Notes: a model not told the origin generated them from the sequence alone. Positions 28,106-38,506 are shown, counted from the stretch's first letter. The stretch: 64,000 nucleotides of DNA from Pseudomonas hefeiensis (GCF_030687835.1 NZ_CP117449.1:3038001-3102000); one strand, 5' to 3'. A program made the numbers and translations.

Positions 28106-29425
28106 ATGACCGGTAACCAGCAACGGCCCACGGGTTACGCTCGCGCACCGGTCATTGCCCTGGTGCTCCTGGGACTGTCGGGCGGCGCGCTTGCAGCGCC
28201 GCAGCCGATCACCGACCTGCCTTTACAGGCCGACGGTGAACAGCAATGGCGCCTGCCCGCGGGGCAATACCGCGGGTCGTTCAGCATCGACCAACCCATG
28301 AGCCTGACGTGTGCGCCGGACGCCGTATTTCAGGGGCAGGGCCAGGGCAATACGTTGATCATTCGCGCACCCAACGTTCAGGTCCAGGGCTGCACCTTCC
28401 TGGACTGGGGGCATGACCTCACGGCCATGAATGCTGCGGTGTTCATCCAGCCTGTCGCCCAGGGGGCGGTGGTTCGTGGCAACCGCCTGCAGGGCCAAGG
28501 CTTCGGGATCTGGGTCGATGGGGCGCGGGATGTCAGCCTGATCGACAACCGCATCCAGGGCGATCCCGGGCTGCGCTCCCAGGACCGGGGTAACGGCATT
28601 CACTTGTACGCAGTACACGGTGCCCGGGTGATCGGCAACCACGTACGCGAGACTCGCGACGGCATCTACATTGATACCTCCAACGGCAACCTGCTTGAGG
28701 GCAACATCCTGGAGGACCTGCGCTACGGCGTGCATTACATGTTCGCCAACGACAACCGCCTGGAGGGCAACGTCACCCGGCGCACCCGCACCGGTTATGC
28801 CTTGATGCAAAGCCGGCAACTGACGGTCATCGGCAACCGTTCCGAACAGGATCAGAACTACGGGATCCTGATGAACTACATCACCTATTCCACCCTGCGC
28901 GACAACGTCGTCAGCGATGTTCGCGACGGGTCCACCGGCGACACCATGATCACCGGTGCCGAGGGCAAGGCCCTGTTCATTTACAACTCGTTGTTCAACT
29001 GCATCGAAGGCAATCATTTCGAGCGCAGCGCGGTGGGCATCCACCTGACCGCCGGCTCGGAAGACAACCGCATCACCGGCAACGTCTTCGCCGGCAACCA
29101 ACGCCAGGTCAAATACGTGGCCACACGGTTGCAGGAATGGTCGGTGGACGGGCGCGGCAATTACTGGAGCGACTACCTGGGCTGGGATCGCAACGGCGAC
29201 GGTCTGGGGGACGTGGCCTATGAACCCAACGACAACGTCGATCGCCTGCTGTGGCTGTACCCCCAGGTACGGCTGTTGATGAACAGTCCGGGTATCGAGC
29301 TGCTGCGCTGGGTACAGCGGGCGTTCCCGGTTATGAAATCCCCGGGGGTGATGGACAGCCATCCATTGATGCACGCGCCGCTCCAGCCCCCGCCACGCAA
29401 CAGTGATCAGGAGGACGCGTCTTGA
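28106..29425 (+). CDS. nosD: NosD, periplasmic copper-site maturation factor
   Basis: A 439-residue exported protein: N-terminal signal with an alanine-rich cleavage region (GALAAPQP), then a right-handed beta-helix of CASH type with repeated NxI/V-GN turns ([15 protein letters not shown] and similar). NosD works with the NosFY transporter to build the CuZ cluster of NosZ. Its stop overlaps the nosF start by 4 nt (29422), so the genes are coupled. Confidence 0.95.
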   Translation: MTGNQQRPTGYARAPVIALVLLGLSGGALAAPQPITDLPLQADGEQQWRLPAGQYRGSFSIDQPMSLTCAPDAVFQGQGQGNTLIIRAPNVQVQGCTFLDWGHDLTAMNAAVFIQPVAQGAVVRGNRLQGQGFGIWVDGARDVSLIDNRIQGDPGLRSQDRGNGIHLYAVHGARVIGNHVRETRDGIYIDTSNGNLLEGNILEDLRYGVHYMFANDNRLEGNVTRRTRTGYALMQSRQLTVIGNRSEQDQNYGILMNYITYSTLRDNVVSDVRDGSTGDTMITGAEGKALFIYNSLFNCIEGNHFERSAVGIHLTAGSEDNRITGNVFAGNQRQVKYVATRLQEWSVDGRGNYWSDYLGWDRNGDGLGDVAYEPNDNVDRLLWLYPQVRLLMNSPGIELLRWVQRAFPVMKSPGVMDSHPLMHAPLQPPPRNSDQEDAS

Positions 29426-30339
29426 ACGTCGTCGAGATCGAAGGCGTCAGTCAGCGCTACGGCAATGTCGCCGTGTTGCGCGAGCTGAACCTGAACCTGG
29501 CCCAGGGCGAAGCGCTCGGCCTGTTCGGGCACAACGGTGCGGGCAAGACCACGACCATGAAACTGATACTCGGTCTGCTGCAGGCCAGTGAGGGTCAGGT
29601 TCGGGTATTTGGCCGCGAGCCGAGTGATCCGGGCGTGCGCCGAATGCTCGGTTACCTGCCGGAGAACGTGATGTTCTACCCGCAGTTGAGCGGCCTGGAA
29701 ACCTTGCGCCATTTCGCCCGGCTCAAGGGCGCGGCGCCAGAGCAGGTCGACCGCTTGCTGGAGGAGGTCGGGCTGACGGAAGCGGCCAGGAGGCGCGTGC
29801 GTACGTACTCCAAGGGCATGCGCCAGCGCCTGGGGCTGGCCCAGGCCTTGCTCGGCCAGCCGCGGCTGCTATTGCTGGACGAACCCACCGTTGGCCTGGA
29901 CCCCATTGCCACCCAGGATCTCTATCAACTGCTCGATCGCCTGCGCTGGCAGGGCACCAGCATCATTCTTTGTTCTCACGTCTTGCCTGGCGTGGAAGCG
30001 CACATCAACCGCGCAGCAATTCTCACCCAAGGTCGTCTGTTGGCCCTGGGCAGCCTGGACCGGTTGCGCGAGGACGCGGGGCTGCCGACGTTGATCCGCG
30101 CCTCGGGTCTGTCACGGGCCGATTGGCTTCGCCAGCATTGGCGCAGCGAAGGGCACGCCACCCAAGGCTGGGGCGCGCAAGGGCTGCAGGTGTCCGCGCC
30201 GGATGGCAGCAAACTCAAATTGCTGCGCCAGTTACTGGCCCAGGATGATCCGGCGGATGTCGAGATCAAACCGCCGTCCCTGGAAGACTTGTACCGCTAT
30301 TACATGGTTCGCGCGGCGACCGAGGAGGCCGGCTCATGA
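29422..30339 (+). CDS. nosF: NosF, ABC transporter ATPase for NosZ maturation
   Basis: A 305-residue ABC ATPase. Walker A is GHNGAGKTT (~35), the signature [13 protein letters not shown] (~130), Walker [14 protein letters not shown] (~150), and the switch His is in CSHVLPG (~188). The C-terminal ~80 residues are the usual NosF extension. It partners NosY, which overlaps it by 4 nt. The pair supplies a sulfur species or energises NosD during CuZ assembly. Confidence 0.96.
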   Translation: MNVVEIEGVSQRYGNVAVLRELNLNLAQGEALGLFGHNGAGKTTTMKLILGLLQASEGQVRVFGREPSDPGVRRMLGYLPENVMFYPQLSGLETLRHFARLKGAAPEQVDRLLEEVGLTEAARRRVRTYSKGMRQRLGLAQALLGQPRLLLLDEPTVGLDPIATQDLYQLLDRLRWQGTSIILCSHVLPGVEAHINRAAILTQGRLLALGSLDRLREDAGLPTLIRASGLSRADWLRQHWRSEGHATQGWGAQGLQVSAPDGSKLKLLRQLLAQDDPADVEIKPPSLEDLYRYYMVRAATEEAGS

Positions 30340-31166
30340 ACCCGATCTGGAACATGGCCCGCAAGGAATTCAGTGACGGCTTGCGCAACCGCTGGTTGTT
30401 GGCGATCAGTCTGTTGTTCGCTGTGCTGGCCATCGGCATCGCCTGGCTTGGCGCGGCGGCGTCCGGCCAGCTGGGTTTTACCTCGGTGCCGGCAACGGTG
30501 GCGAGCCTGGCCTGCCTGGCAACGTTCCTGATGCCGTTGATCGCGTTGCTGCTGGCCTATGACGCGATTGTCGGCGAGGACGAGAGCGGCACCTTGCTGC
30601 TGTTGCTGACGTATCCGTTGGGGCGCGGCCAGTTGCTGCTGGGCAAGTTTGTCGGTCACGGCCTGATTCTGGCGCTGGCGACCCTGATCGGCTTTGGTTG
30701 CGCGATGTTCGCCATCGCCCTGCTGGTGGACGATATCGAGCTGAGCTTGCTGCTCTGGGCCTTTGGCCGCTTCATCGTCTCCAGCACGCTGTTGGGTTGG
30801 GTTTTTTTGGGGCTGGCCTATGTGCTGAGCAGCCTGTCGGCGGAGAAATCCACCGCCGCCGGCCTGGCGCTGGGGGTGTGGTTTTTCTTCGTGCTGGTGT
30901 TTGACCTGGCGTTGCTGGCACTGCTGGTGCTGAGCGAGGGCCGCTTCAGTGCGGACCTGCTGCCATGGCTGTTGCTGTTCAACCCCACCGATGTGTATCG
31001 GCTGATCAACCTGTCGGGGTTCGACACCGGTTCCAACGGCGCGGCAGTGCTGACCCTGGGCAGCGACCTGCCGGTGCCCGGGCCTTGGCTCTGGCTGTGC
31101 CTGTGGTTGTGGATGGCTGTGCCGTTGTGGCTGGCCTATCGATTGTTCAACCGCCGGTGCCCGTGA
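30336..31166 (+). CDS. nosY: NosY, ABC transporter permease for NosZ maturation
   Basis: A 276-residue inner-membrane permease with six predicted helices. The family feature [20 protein letters not shown] is visible near residue 70. It overlaps nosF by 4 nt and is followed after 31 nt by nosL. It is the membrane half of the NosDFY complex. Confidence 0.95.
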   Translation: MNPIWNMARKEFSDGLRNRWLLAISLLFAVLAIGIAWLGAAASGQLGFTSVPATVASLACLATFLMPLIALLLAYDAIVGEDESGTLLLLLTYPLGRGQLLLGKFVGHGLILALATLIGFGCAMFAIALLVDDIELSLLLWAFGRFIVSSTLLGWVFLGLAYVLSSLSAEKSTAAGLALGVWFFFVLVFDLALLALLVLSEGRFSADLLPWLLLFNPTDVYRLINLSGFDTGSNGAAVLTLGSDLPVPGPWLWLCLWLWMAVPLWLAYRLFNRRCP

Positions 31167-31197
31167 ATTCTGATCTTGATAAAGGGAGCATGTAACG

Positions 31198-31725
31198 ATG
31201 AACAGGCTGTATTCGAATACGGGCCGAGTCCTGGCCGGGGTGTTGGTGTGCCTGGCGCTGGTGGCATGCGGCAAGACTGAGCCGCCACCGGCCACTGAGG
31301 CGGTGCTGGCGTTCCACCCCAGCGACGAGTGCCATGTGTGCGGCATGGTCATCACGGATTTTCCCGGACCCAAGGGTGCGGCAGCGACCGCCAGCGGCGT
31401 GAAAAAGTTCTGCTCGCCGGCCGAGATGCTCGGTTGGTGGCTGCAGCCGGAGAACCATCGGGCCGACGTCCAGCTGTACGTCCACGACATGGGGCGCAGC
31501 CACTGGAATACCCCGGATGATGCGCACCTGATCGATGCGCGGACCGCCTATTTCGTCATCGGCTCCAAGCTCAAGGGTGCCATGGGCGTCGTGCTGGCCA
31601 CGTTCGCCGACGTCCAGGCGGCGGAAAAACTTGCCAGCGATACCGGCGGCCGGGTGCTGCGCCTGGAAGACATTGATCAGAAGCTGCTGGGACAGGCAAC
31701 CGCCATGTCGCCGATGAGTCATTGA
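31198..31725 (+). CDS. nosL: NosL, outer-membrane copper-chaperone lipoprotein
   Basis: A 175-residue lipoprotein with lipobox LALVACGK (lipidated Cys near residue 24) and the Cu(I)-binding CHVCGM motif near 43-48, conserved in NosL. It delivers Cu(I) to apo-NosZ. AAAGGGAG lies upstream of the ATG at a suitable distance. It is the last gene of the nos operon and is convergent with nirN, with a hairpin between. Confidence 0.95.
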   Translation: MNRLYSNTGRVLAGVLVCLALVACGKTEPPPATEAVLAFHPSDECHVCGMVITDFPGPKGAAATASGVKKFCSPAEMLGWWLQPENHRADVQLYVHDMGRSHWNTPDDAHLIDARTAYFVIGSKLKGAMGVVLATFADVQAAEKLASDTGGRVLRLEDIDQKLLGQATAMSPMSH

Positions 31726-31731
31726 ACCCGC

Positions 31732-31759
31732 AACCTGCTCCCGCTGAGGCGAGCAGGTT
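31732..31759. terminator. Hairpin between convergent nosL and nirN
   Basis: AACCTGCTC (31732-31740) pairs with GAGCAGGTT (31751-31759) across a 10-nt loop. The T tract is short, so its strength is uncertain, but the position suits a shared terminator. Confidence 0.6.
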
Positions 31760-31775
31760 TGCCCTTATCACCCGT

Positions 31776-33269
31776 TCAGTGAGACGTACCTTCGGCAAAT
31801 TCGATCTTGTTGCCCACGTTGTATTTGCCCGAAGGTTTGTTCATGGGCAGGCGTTTGATTTCCTTGAGGGTGTTGCTGTCATAGACGATCAGCGCGCCAT
31901 CGGTGTCCCAGATGCTCAGCAGCAGGTAACGGCCGTCATGGGTAAATTCGACGTGGGCGGCGGTTTTGCCGGGCATGGGGCGCAAGGTGTGGGCGATTTC
32001 CAGGGTTTGTTTGTCGATCAGGTGGATGGCATCGTTGCCGGCGGCGAAGAACACGTCAGTCCAGGCATAGCGTGAGTTGGCATGGCTGCGCAGGAAGAAA
32101 CCCGGCCCGAGGGTAGGGATCTGCCGGATGACTTTCCAGGTGTTGATGTCGATCACCGACACCAGTCCTTTGCTGATGTTGGGGGTCGCGAACACCCAGC
32201 GGCCATCGCGCTGCCAATAGGTGCCCGAGCCCAGGTGCGGCATGCCCGGCAGACTGATGTCGGTGACCACCTGGCCACTGTCGAGATCGATCACCTGTCC
32301 ACCCTGGGCCTTGCGCGAGGTGGCGAGCAACTGGCGGTAGTCGGGTGAGAAGGAAAAATCGTCCAGATGATCCTGGACCTTGATGCGCCTGGGCAGGAAG
32401 TCCGGGTTCGGACCGGTGGACAGTTCCCAAACCTCTTCCACATCCTTGAGTGCGACGATGAAGCTGTTGCGCGGCGCAGCGGTGTAGACCGCGCTGACCC
32501 GCGAAGCCTGGCCATCACTGCCCAGCGTCGCGATCGTCTTGACCAGTGACAAGTCCCTTGCATCCAGCACCGCCAGATTGCCGGGTAGCGAGTTGCCCAC
32601 CAGCACCCAGCGACCGTCCTTGCTCACCGCCAGGTTGCGAGTATTGAGCCCGGCCCGCACCTCGGCAATCAGTTTGAGGTTGTGCAGGTCATACAGACTG
32701 ATCCAGCCATCGCGCGACGCCAGGTAGACAAAACGTCCGTCCGGGGAAAACTTGGGGCCGCCATGCACTGCAAAGTGCGAGGCGAAGCGCGCGAGCACTT
32801 CGAAGCGATCCCCGTCGACCACCGCGACATGGTGGTCGCCGGCTTCCACCACCACGAACAGGTTCAGCGGGTCCGCCCTGTGTTGGGGGTGGTCGGGCAA
32901 TGTGGCGACGTCCACCAGCACCCGATGGCTTTGGCGAATATCCTCTTCATTCCAGTTTGGCGCGACGGCGGGCGGGCGCTGGAGATAAAGCGCCAGGGCG
33001 TCGATTTGCGCAGGCTCCAGCAGCGCACCGAAGGCCGCCATCTGACTGGCCGGGCGACCGTTCTCGATCACCTGGCGGATTTCGCTGGGTTTGATCCGGC
33101 CCAGGCTCTGGGGCAGCAACGCAGGCCCGGCGCCGCCGATGCGATTCACACCATGACATTGTTGGCAGAGCTGCTGGTAATTGCGCTCGGCCTGTTCCAG
33201 CTCGGCGCCGGTGGTAACGGCGCCATGGCTTGCACCGATCCACAGCATCGCAACCCAGCAGCGTCTCAT
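31776..33269 (-). CDS. nirN: NirN, cytochrome c / heme d1 biosynthesis protein
   Basis: A 497-residue periplasmic protein with a signal peptide, an N-terminal c-type heme domain (CQQCHG near residue 35) and an eight-bladed propeller resembling the d1 domain of NirS. NirN oxidises dihydro-heme d1 and hands heme d1 to NirS. It is the last gene of the nirSMCFDLGHJEN operon and overlaps the nirE stop by 4 nt. It is distinguished from NirS by its shorter length and its place after nirE. Confidence 0.94.
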   Translation of the reverse strand: MRRCWVAMLWIGASHGAVTTGAELEQAERNYQQLCQQCHGVNRIGGAGPALLPQSLGRIKPSEIRQVIENGRPASQMAAFGALLEPAQIDALALYLQRPPAVAPNWNEEDIRQSHRVLVDVATLPDHPQHRADPLNLFVVVEAGDHHVAVVDGDRFEVLARFASHFAVHGGPKFSPDGRFVYLASRDGWISLYDLHNLKLIAEVRAGLNTRNLAVSKDGRWVLVGNSLPGNLAVLDARDLSLVKTIATLGSDGQASRVSAVYTAAPRNSFIVALKDVEEVWELSTGPNPDFLPRRIKVQDHLDDFSFSPDYRQLLATSRKAQGGQVIDLDSGQVVTDISLPGMPHLGSGTYWQRDGRWVFATPNISKGLVSVIDINTWKVIRQIPTLGPGFFLRSHANSRYAWTDVFFAAGNDAIHLIDKQTLEIAHTLRPMPGKTAAHVEFTHDGRYLLLSIWDTDGALIVYDSNTLKEIKRLPMNKPSGKYNVGNKIEFAEGTSH

Positions 33270-34096
33270 AGCGCCACCTTCAAAGCCTGGGGGATGGGAT
33301 GAACGCGCGCTGGATGCTGCATTGGCTGCTGGGCAAACAAGCCGACCACCTTACCGATCACCGTCAATGTCGGCAGGCCTTCGACGCAATCCAGTGCCAT
33401 GGCCGGCAGTTGTTGCAGGGTGCCACGGAGCACTTGCTGGTCGGGACGAGTGCCGTTGCTGATCAACGCCGCCGGCGTATCAGCGGCCAGGCCTGCCGCC
33501 ATTAGCCGCGCGGCAATGCTGCCCAGGTTCGACAAGCCCATGTAGAACACCAGGGTCTGGCTGTCATCCGCCAGGCTTTGCCATGGCAGGTTCAAATCAC
33601 CTTCGCGCTGCAAGTGGCCGGTGATGAAACGGCAGGAGTTGACCAGGTCGCGATGGGTCAGCGGAATGCCGGCGTAGGCGCTGCAACCGGATGCGGCAGT
33701 GATACCGGGTACCACCTGGCAATCGATGCCACGCGCCAGCAAGTATTCCAGTTCTTCGGCACCGCGACCGAAGATGAACGGATCGCCGCCCTTGAGCCGG
33801 ACCACCCGCTGCCCCTGATCCGCGAGGTCGGCCAGCAATTGGTTGATCTGTGCCTGGGGCAGGCTGTGGCAACCGGCGGCCTTGCCGACGTAGTGCCGGG
33901 CGCAGGTCAGCGGGATCAGGTTCAGCAGTTGCGCACTGATCAGGCGGTCGTAGACCACCGCGTCGGCCTGCATCAACAGGCTCCAGGCACGCAACGTCAG
34001 CAGGCCCGGGTCACCGGGACCGGCACCGACCAGCGCGACTTCCCCCGGTCTGAAGGACGATTGCAGGGCAGCGGGCAGAACGATAGAGGCAGACAT
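33266..34096 (-). CDS. nirE: Uroporphyrinogen-III C-methyltransferase for heme d1
   Basis: A 276-residue stand-alone SUMT enzyme. VGAGPGDPGLLTLRA (~25), VVYDRL (~47) and RLKGGDPFIFGRGAEE (~100) are the canonical SUMT motifs. It makes precorrin-2 from uroporphyrinogen III, the first heme d1 step. It has no siroheme-synthase N-domain, unlike CysG. ATG 34096 was chosen because CAAGGAAG lies 5-7 nt upstream; an earlier in-frame start at 34156 would run into nirJ. Confidence 0.95.
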   Translation of the reverse strand: MSASIVLPAALQSSFRPGEVALVGAGPGDPGLLTLRAWSLLMQADAVVYDRLISAQLLNLIPLTCARHYVGKAAGCHSLPQAQINQLLADLADQGQRVVRLKGGDPFIFGRGAEELEYLLARGIDCQVVPGITAASGCSAYAGIPLTHRDLVNSCRFITGHLQREGDLNLPWQSLADDSQTLVFYMGLSNLGSIAARLMAAGLAADTPAALISNGTRPDQQVLRGTLQQLPAMALDCVEGLPTLTVIGKVVGLFAQQPMQHPARVHPIPQALKVAL

Positions 34097-34133
34097 GGGA
34101 CTTCCTTGGTTCATCATCAGGTTCGCCGTCGGG

Positions 34134-35330
34134 TTATCGGGCGCAGGGCAGTGCAACGCTGGGAATCAAAGCGCTGGGGAGCGCGTGCAAGCCAATTTCG
34201 TCATCGCTGAGGTGGCAGCCGGGGTCCTGACCCCACAGGTCGCCGTCGGCCCAGGCGCGTGTGCGGGTGTTGCCGTTGCAGATGGCCAGCCAACGACACT
34301 GTCCGCAACGGCCACCTACGGTGCGCGGATGCTCGCGCAGTTTTTGCAACAGCGCGTCGGGCCGTTCGAGCCAGAGTGTGCGAAAGGGGGTCTGGCGCAC
34401 GTTGCCCACCGAGTGCTGCCACCAGTAAGTGTCGGGATGTACCTCACCGGTGTTGTCGATGTTGGCAATGCCGCTGCCCGAGGCGTTGCCGCCCCAAGCC
34501 TTGAGCATGCGTTCCAGTTCGGCGTAGTGATGGGGCAGGCGCCAGGCCACCCATTGCAGCAACAGTACCGCATCAGCGTCGTTGTTACCGCTGACGAAGT
34601 CCGTGTCGCGACCGTGCAGGATGTCGCTCCAGGCTCGCTCGAAGATCAGGGTCATGGCCTCGCGGCTCATCTGTTGCCGGGCGTCGAGCTGGCGACTGCG
34701 CTTGCCGCGACCGCTGTAGTTGAGGTGCGACAGGTAGAATTTCTGCACGTCGTAGTCAGTCATCAGATCCAGCAGTCGCGGTAACTGGGCGTGGTTCTGC
34801 TGGGTCAGGGTGGTGCGCAATCCGACCCGGATCCCTCGTTCGCGACACAATCTGATGGCCTCCATGGAACTGGCGAAACTGCCTTTGAGCTGGCGGAAGG
34901 CGTCGTGAGTCGCTTCCAGGCCATCGATGCTGATGCCCACATAATCGAAGTTCGCCGCCTCGATCTGGCCAATGTTGCTCGGGTCGATCAGCGTGCCGTT
35001 GGTGGACAAGGCCAGGAAAAATCCCTTGCGCCGGGCATAGGCACTGAGCTGGAACAGATCCTCGCGCAGCAGCGGCTCGCCACCGGACAGGATCAAGACC
35101 CGTACGCCCGCGTCATGCAAATCGTCGATGACCTTGAGCGCAGCCGCCGTGTCCAGCTCATCACGAAACACGCTGTCGGCCGAGGTGGCGTAGCAGTGTT
35201 TGCAAGTCAGGTTACAGCGCCTGAGCAGATTCCAGATCACCACCGGTGGCCGTGTGCTGCCCGGTGGCGCAACACGCGGCGCGGGACATTGACCGGCCAG
35301 GGCGCGCAGGTAGTGGCTGATCCTCAACAT
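34134..35330 (-). CDS. nirJ: NirJ, radical SAM heme d1 biosynthesis enzyme
   Basis: A 398-residue radical SAM/SPASM protein. The cluster motif is CNLTCKHCY (~39-47), SGGEPLL is at ~101, and the C-terminal SPASM-like cysteines are CGQCRWLAIC plus a later Cys in DPGCHL. It converts didecarboxysiroheme by removing propionate side chains, leading towards the dioxo groups of heme d1. An AAGGAG site lies 7 nt before ATG 35330, which overlaps the nirH stop (TGATG). Confidence 0.96.
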   Translation of the reverse strand: MLRISHYLRALAGQCPAPRVAPPGSTRPPVVIWNLLRRCNLTCKHCYATSADSVFRDELDTAAALKVIDDLHDAGVRVLILSGGEPLLREDLFQLSAYARRKGFFLALSTNGTLIDPSNIGQIEAANFDYVGISIDGLEATHDAFRQLKGSFASSMEAIRLCRERGIRVGLRTTLTQQNHAQLPRLLDLMTDYDVQKFYLSHLNYSGRGKRSRQLDARQQMSREAMTLIFERAWSDILHGRDTDFVSGNNDADAVLLLQWVAWRLPHHYAELERMLKAWGGNASGSGIANIDNTGEVHPDTYWWQHSVGNVRQTPFRTLWLERPDALLQKLREHPRTVGGRCGQCRWLAICNGNTRTRAWADGDLWGQDPGCHLSDDEIGLHALPSALIPSVALPCAR

Positions 35331-35947
35331 CAGTCGCTCCTTCGTTGTGGGAGCAAGGCTTGCCCGCGATGCGGTCCCTCAGAAACCGAGGCGGCTGTTT
35401 CGCGAGCAAGCTTTGCTCCCACAGGCGACAGGCGCAGGCCGGTCTTTTTCAGAATGCGACTGCTCACCAGCATGTCGTCGGCGCGACAGGCGTCACCCAG
35501 CAGATAGCGCAGGTGCTCGCGGTAGCTGTCGATCTCCTCGCGGCTGCGGCCGTGGACCATGGCAAACAGGTTGTAGCGCCAACCGGCCCGGCGCGGGCGG
35601 CGGTAGCAATGGCTGACAAATGGCTGCGCACCCAGCAGCGCGCCCAGGCGCGGCAAATCGGCGTCGGCCACATCCCAGACGGTCATGCCGTTGTGGCGAT
35701 AACCCAGGCGATAGTGATTGGGCACCGCGGCGATGCGACGGATCGCGCCTTCGGCCTGCAAACGCTTGAGCAGGTCGAGGGTCGACTCCACACTCAGCCC
35801 CAGCTGCTCGGCCAGCCAGGCCCAGGGATCTTCGAGCAAGGGCAGACCGTCCTGGGTCAGTTCCACCAGCCGCAAGGCCAAAGGCGTTTCATCCAGGTGA
35901 GGTGGCGTCTGCGGCAACGGCTCAGACCGGGAAATACAGGCCGACAT
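35330..35947 (-). CDS. nirH: NirH, siroheme decarboxylase subunit with REPIN-encoded tail
   Basis: An AsnC/Lrp-fold siroheme decarboxylase subunit. The core, residues 1 to ~174, has HYRLGYRHNGMTVWDV and HCYRRPRRAGWRYNLFAMVHG as family motifs. The total length, 205, exceeds the usual ~170-175. The extra C-terminal ~30 residues (VGAKLARE... to QALLPQ) are encoded by the REPIN at 35345-35424, which lies inside the reading frame. The stop overlaps the nirJ start. NirD, L, G and H together remove two acetate carboxylates of siroheme. The tail is probably tolerated rather than functional. Confidence 0.93.
   Translation of the reverse strand: MSACISRSEPLPQTPPHLDETPLALRLVELTQDGLPLLEDPWAWLAEQLGLSVESTLDLLKRLQAEGAIRRIAAVPNHYRLGYRHNGMTVWDVADADLPRLGALLGAQPFVSHCYRRPRRAGWRYNLFAMVHGRSREEIDSYREHLRYLLGDACRADDMLVSSRILKKTGLRLSPVGAKLARETAASVSEGPHRGQALLPQRRSD
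35345..35424. repeat. REPIN inside the 3' end of nirH
   Basis: TTGTGGGAGCAAGGCTTGCC and CGAGCAAGCTTTGCTCCCAC form the inverted ends. The element is very similar to those at 38889 and 45113. It is translated as the nirH tail. Confidence 0.87.
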
Positions 35948-36365
35948 GGTAGGTCTCCTCCTTGGGCAGGTTCAGCGGCTCCAGGCCGGTCAGGCGTTCG
36001 ATACGCAACAAGGTGTCGCTGATCGCCTGTTCGCTGGGGCAAGCAAGCACGAACCACATGTTCCAGGTGTGCTCGCGGCGGTAGTTGTGGGCCACTTCGG
36101 GCATGGTCGCGAGCAGCTCGGCGATGGTCTCGAAACGCGGTTCGGGCACCGCCAGCGCCGCCAGGGTGAACGCGCCGCCCAGATGGTCGATGTCGAACAT
36201 CGGGCCGAAGCGGGTGAGTACGCCGTCGTTGAGCATCTCGTGCAGCCGGTCGAGCAGTTCGGCACTGCTGCTGTCCAGTTCATCGGCCAATGCTTGCCAG
36301 GGATGGCGTACCAGCGGCAGACCCAGTTGCAGGCGATTGATCAGGCGTCGGTCCAGGTCATCCAT
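35922..36365 (-). CDS. nirG: NirG, siroheme decarboxylase subunit
   Basis: A 147-residue AsnC/Lrp-fold protein, starting [18 protein letters not shown], which matches the N-terminus of NirD/NirL/NirH. The core motif is [18 protein letters not shown]. An in-frame upstream ATG would add 44 residues read from nirL and was rejected. It overlaps nirL by 8 nt and nirH by 26 nt. It belongs to the NirDLGH complex converting siroheme to didecarboxysiroheme. Confidence 0.94.
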   Translation of the reverse strand: MDDLDRRLINRLQLGLPLVRHPWQALADELDSSSAELLDRLHEMLNDGVLTRFGPMFDIDHLGGAFTLAALAVPEPRFETIAELLATMPEVAHNYRREHTWNMWFVLACPSEQAISDTLLRIERLTGLEPLNLPKEETYHVGLYFPV

Positions 36366-36870
36366 CGATACGGGCTCCGGCCGGTGCGGCGAAACGCCCG
36401 CCGCATTGCTTGAACAGGTGCGTGCTGAACAGCAACTGGCGGGGCAGGTCGTCCAGCAGGTGTTCTTCAAGCAGCGCCAGGACCTGGGCCTCGACACGGT
36501 CGCGCTGGCGACCGTGAATCATGCAGAACAGGTTGTATTGCCACTGGGGCAAGCGTCGTGGTCGTTGATAGCAAAGGCTGATGCCTGGCGCCTGGCCGAG
36601 GCGACGACCGACTTCATCGACCAATGCATCCGGCACGTCCAGCACCAGCATGGCGTTGGCGGCAAAACCCAATGCGCGGTGATTGACCACCAGGCCGACG
36701 CGGCGGAACAAACCCTGTTCATGCCAGTGGTGCATCTGGTCGAGAACCTGTTGTTCGCTGGCGTCGATCTGCTCGGCCAGGGCCTGGAAGGGGCGTGATG
36801 TCAGGGGCAGGCCGGTCTCCAGCAGACGGCGCAGTTGCAGTGACTGGTGCTCACTCAGGGTCGTGTTCAT
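36358..36870 (-). CDS. nirL: NirL, siroheme decarboxylase subunit
   Basis: A 170-residue AsnC/Lrp-type subunit with HTH-like N-terminal half ([19 protein letters not shown]) and core motif [18 protein letters not shown]. It overlaps nirD by 4 nt and nirG by 8 nt, so the four decarboxylase genes are translationally coupled. Confidence 0.94.
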   Translation of the reverse strand: MNTTLSEHQSLQLRRLLETGLPLTSRPFQALAEQIDASEQQVLDQMHHWHEQGLFRRVGLVVNHRALGFAANAMLVLDVPDALVDEVGRRLGQAPGISLCYQRPRRLPQWQYNLFCMIHGRQRDRVEAQVLALLEEHLLDDLPRQLLFSTHLFKQCGGRFAAPAGARIDG

Positions 36871-37325
36871 GGGGTAGCCTCCAGGGCAAAGCCCAGGTCG
36901 ATGCGGTAAGCGGTGAGCATGGGCAGGTCCAGCGGCGTGAGGCCGGTGTCGTCTTCCAGTTCCCGGAGAATGTTGTCCAGGTGGGCACGATCAGGACCGG
37001 TCAGCACGAACCAAAGGTTGTAGCGATGTTCCCGGGCGTAGTTGTGATTGACTTCCGGGTATTGGCTGACGCGCGCCGCCACCTGGTGCAATCGGTCCAC
37101 GGGCACCGCCAGGGCGGCGAGGGTGCTGGCGCCGGCTCGGGTGTGTTCGAACACCGGACCGATCCGCGACAGGGTGCCGGCCAGTTGCAGGTGCTGCAGG
37201 CAATCGAGCACCTGGGCTTCGCTGCAACCCAGGGCATCGGCCATTGCCCGATAGGGTTCGGCGCACAACGGCAGGCCATGCTGGAACTGATCGATCAGGC
37301 GGCGGGCGAGTGGGCTTGGTGTCAT
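36867..37325 (-). CDS. nirD: NirD, siroheme decarboxylase subunit
   Basis: A 152-residue AsnC/Lrp-fold protein. The core motif [18 protein letters not shown] is close to that of NirG, matching the D-G and L-H pairing known in the family. It lies 2 nt after nirF. Function as for the NirDLGH complex. Confidence 0.94.
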   Translation of the reverse strand: MTPSPLARRLIDQFQHGLPLCAEPYRAMADALGCSEAQVLDCLQHLQLAGTLSRIGPVFEHTRAGASTLAALAVPVDRLHQVAARVSQYPEVNHNYAREHRYNLWFVLTGPDRAHLDNILRELEDDTGLTPLDLPMLTAYRIDLGFALEATP

Positions 37326-37327
37326 GG

Positions 37328-38506
37328 TCAGTACCCCGGTTTGTGCGCACGGCTGCTGAAGAAGATGCCGCTGGGGCTCAAGGCGGGCAGGCTGCTCAGG
37401 CGTTCGAGCCGATACGGATCCCAGACCTGCACCTCACCGCCATCGCGGGCGGACAGCCACACTTGGTCGCCTCGTGCGGTGAACTCCATGTGCAGCACCG
37501 CAGGCCCTGGTCGCAGGTCGGCGATGATGGCGTGAGTCTGGGTGTCGATGACCTGCACCCGGTCGTTGTCCGGGTAGGCGAAGTTGACCCACAGCTGGCG
37601 ACCATCGGGGCGCGCGGTGACAAACACCGGCTGGCCGGCCACGGCGATGGCGTCGACCGGTTGCCAGGTGCGGGCGTCCATCACCAGCACCTGATGGTGT
37701 CCCACGGCGGGCACAAACGCCTGTTGATCGGCCAGGGCCCAGCCTTCCAGGTGAGGCATCTTGTATACCGGGAGCCGCGTTTCGCCGCGCCCGTACTGGC
37801 CCAGCACCCGTTTCACGCCACGCTCCGGGTGCCAGAGGTCAAGTTGCGCCATGCCGTCTTCACCAAACAGCCCGGCCATGTAATAACGCCCGTCCGGAGT
37901 AATCAGCGCGTCATAGGGTTGCCGACCGATGGCGGTGAAGCGTTCGATGCGTGGCATTTGGCTTTGGCTGAAATCGGCGGTCCAGATTTCGCCGGTGTCG
38001 AACAGGCTGAATACGAAGCGCTGCCCTGGCGCGTCCACCAGGCCGACCACCCGCGAACGTTTTTGTCCGTCGGGCAGTGGTGTGGCCGGGATGTCCGCGA
38101 CCGGTTCCAGCGTCTTCGCGTCGAAGACCTTGACGCCGCCGGGTTCGTAGTTGGAGACGGCGATCAGCTTGCCGTCCTGGCTGATCGCGCCGCCGATGCT
38201 GTTGCCGCCCTGAATGATGCGCCGGTCGATGCGTGCGCTCAGCAAGTCGACCTTGCTCAACCCGCCATCGCGGCCAAATACATAGGCATAACGTTGGTCG
38301 CGGGAAAACACCACCGAGGCGTGAGACAGATCCCCCAGCCCTTCGACGCGGGCGAGGGCGGTGCGGGTGTCGCTTTCGATGATTTGCAGGCTGCCGGTGG
38401 CACGTTCCACCACCACGCCCAAGTCGCCGCTGCCGCGCAGCGGTGGCTGGGCACAAGCCGAGAGCAACAGCACGCAGGCGGTGAGAGATAGCAGAGAACG
38501 GATCAT
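37328..38506 (-). CDS. nirF: NirF, heme d1 biosynthesis lipoprotein
   Basis: A 392-residue propeller protein with lipobox LLLSACAQ (Cys near residue 17), so it is membrane-anchored in the periplasm. It is similar in plan to the d1 domain of NirS without the cytochrome c domain. NirF acts late in heme d1 synthesis, before NirN. Start ATG 38506 gives the proper lipoprotein signal; the longer frame to 38578 adds unrelated residues. It overlaps the nirC stop by 4 nt. Confidence 0.95.
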   Translation of the reverse strand: MIRSLLSLTACVLLLSACAQPPLRGSGDLGVVVERATGSLQIIESDTRTALARVEGLGDLSHASVVFSRDQRYAYVFGRDGGLSKVDLLSARIDRRIIQGGNSIGGAISQDGKLIAVSNYEPGGVKVFDAKTLEPVADIPATPLPDGQKRSRVVGLVDAPGQRFVFSLFDTGEIWTADFSQSQMPRIERFTAIGRQPYDALITPDGRYYMAGLFGEDGMAQLDLWHPERGVKRVLGQYGRGETRLPVYKMPHLEGWALADQQAFVPAVGHHQVLVMDARTWQPVDAIAVAGQPVFVTARPDGRQLWVNFAYPDNDRVQVIDTQTHAIIADLRPGPAVLHMEFTARGDQVWLSARDGGEVQVWDPYRLERLSSLPALSPSGIFFSSRAHKPGY

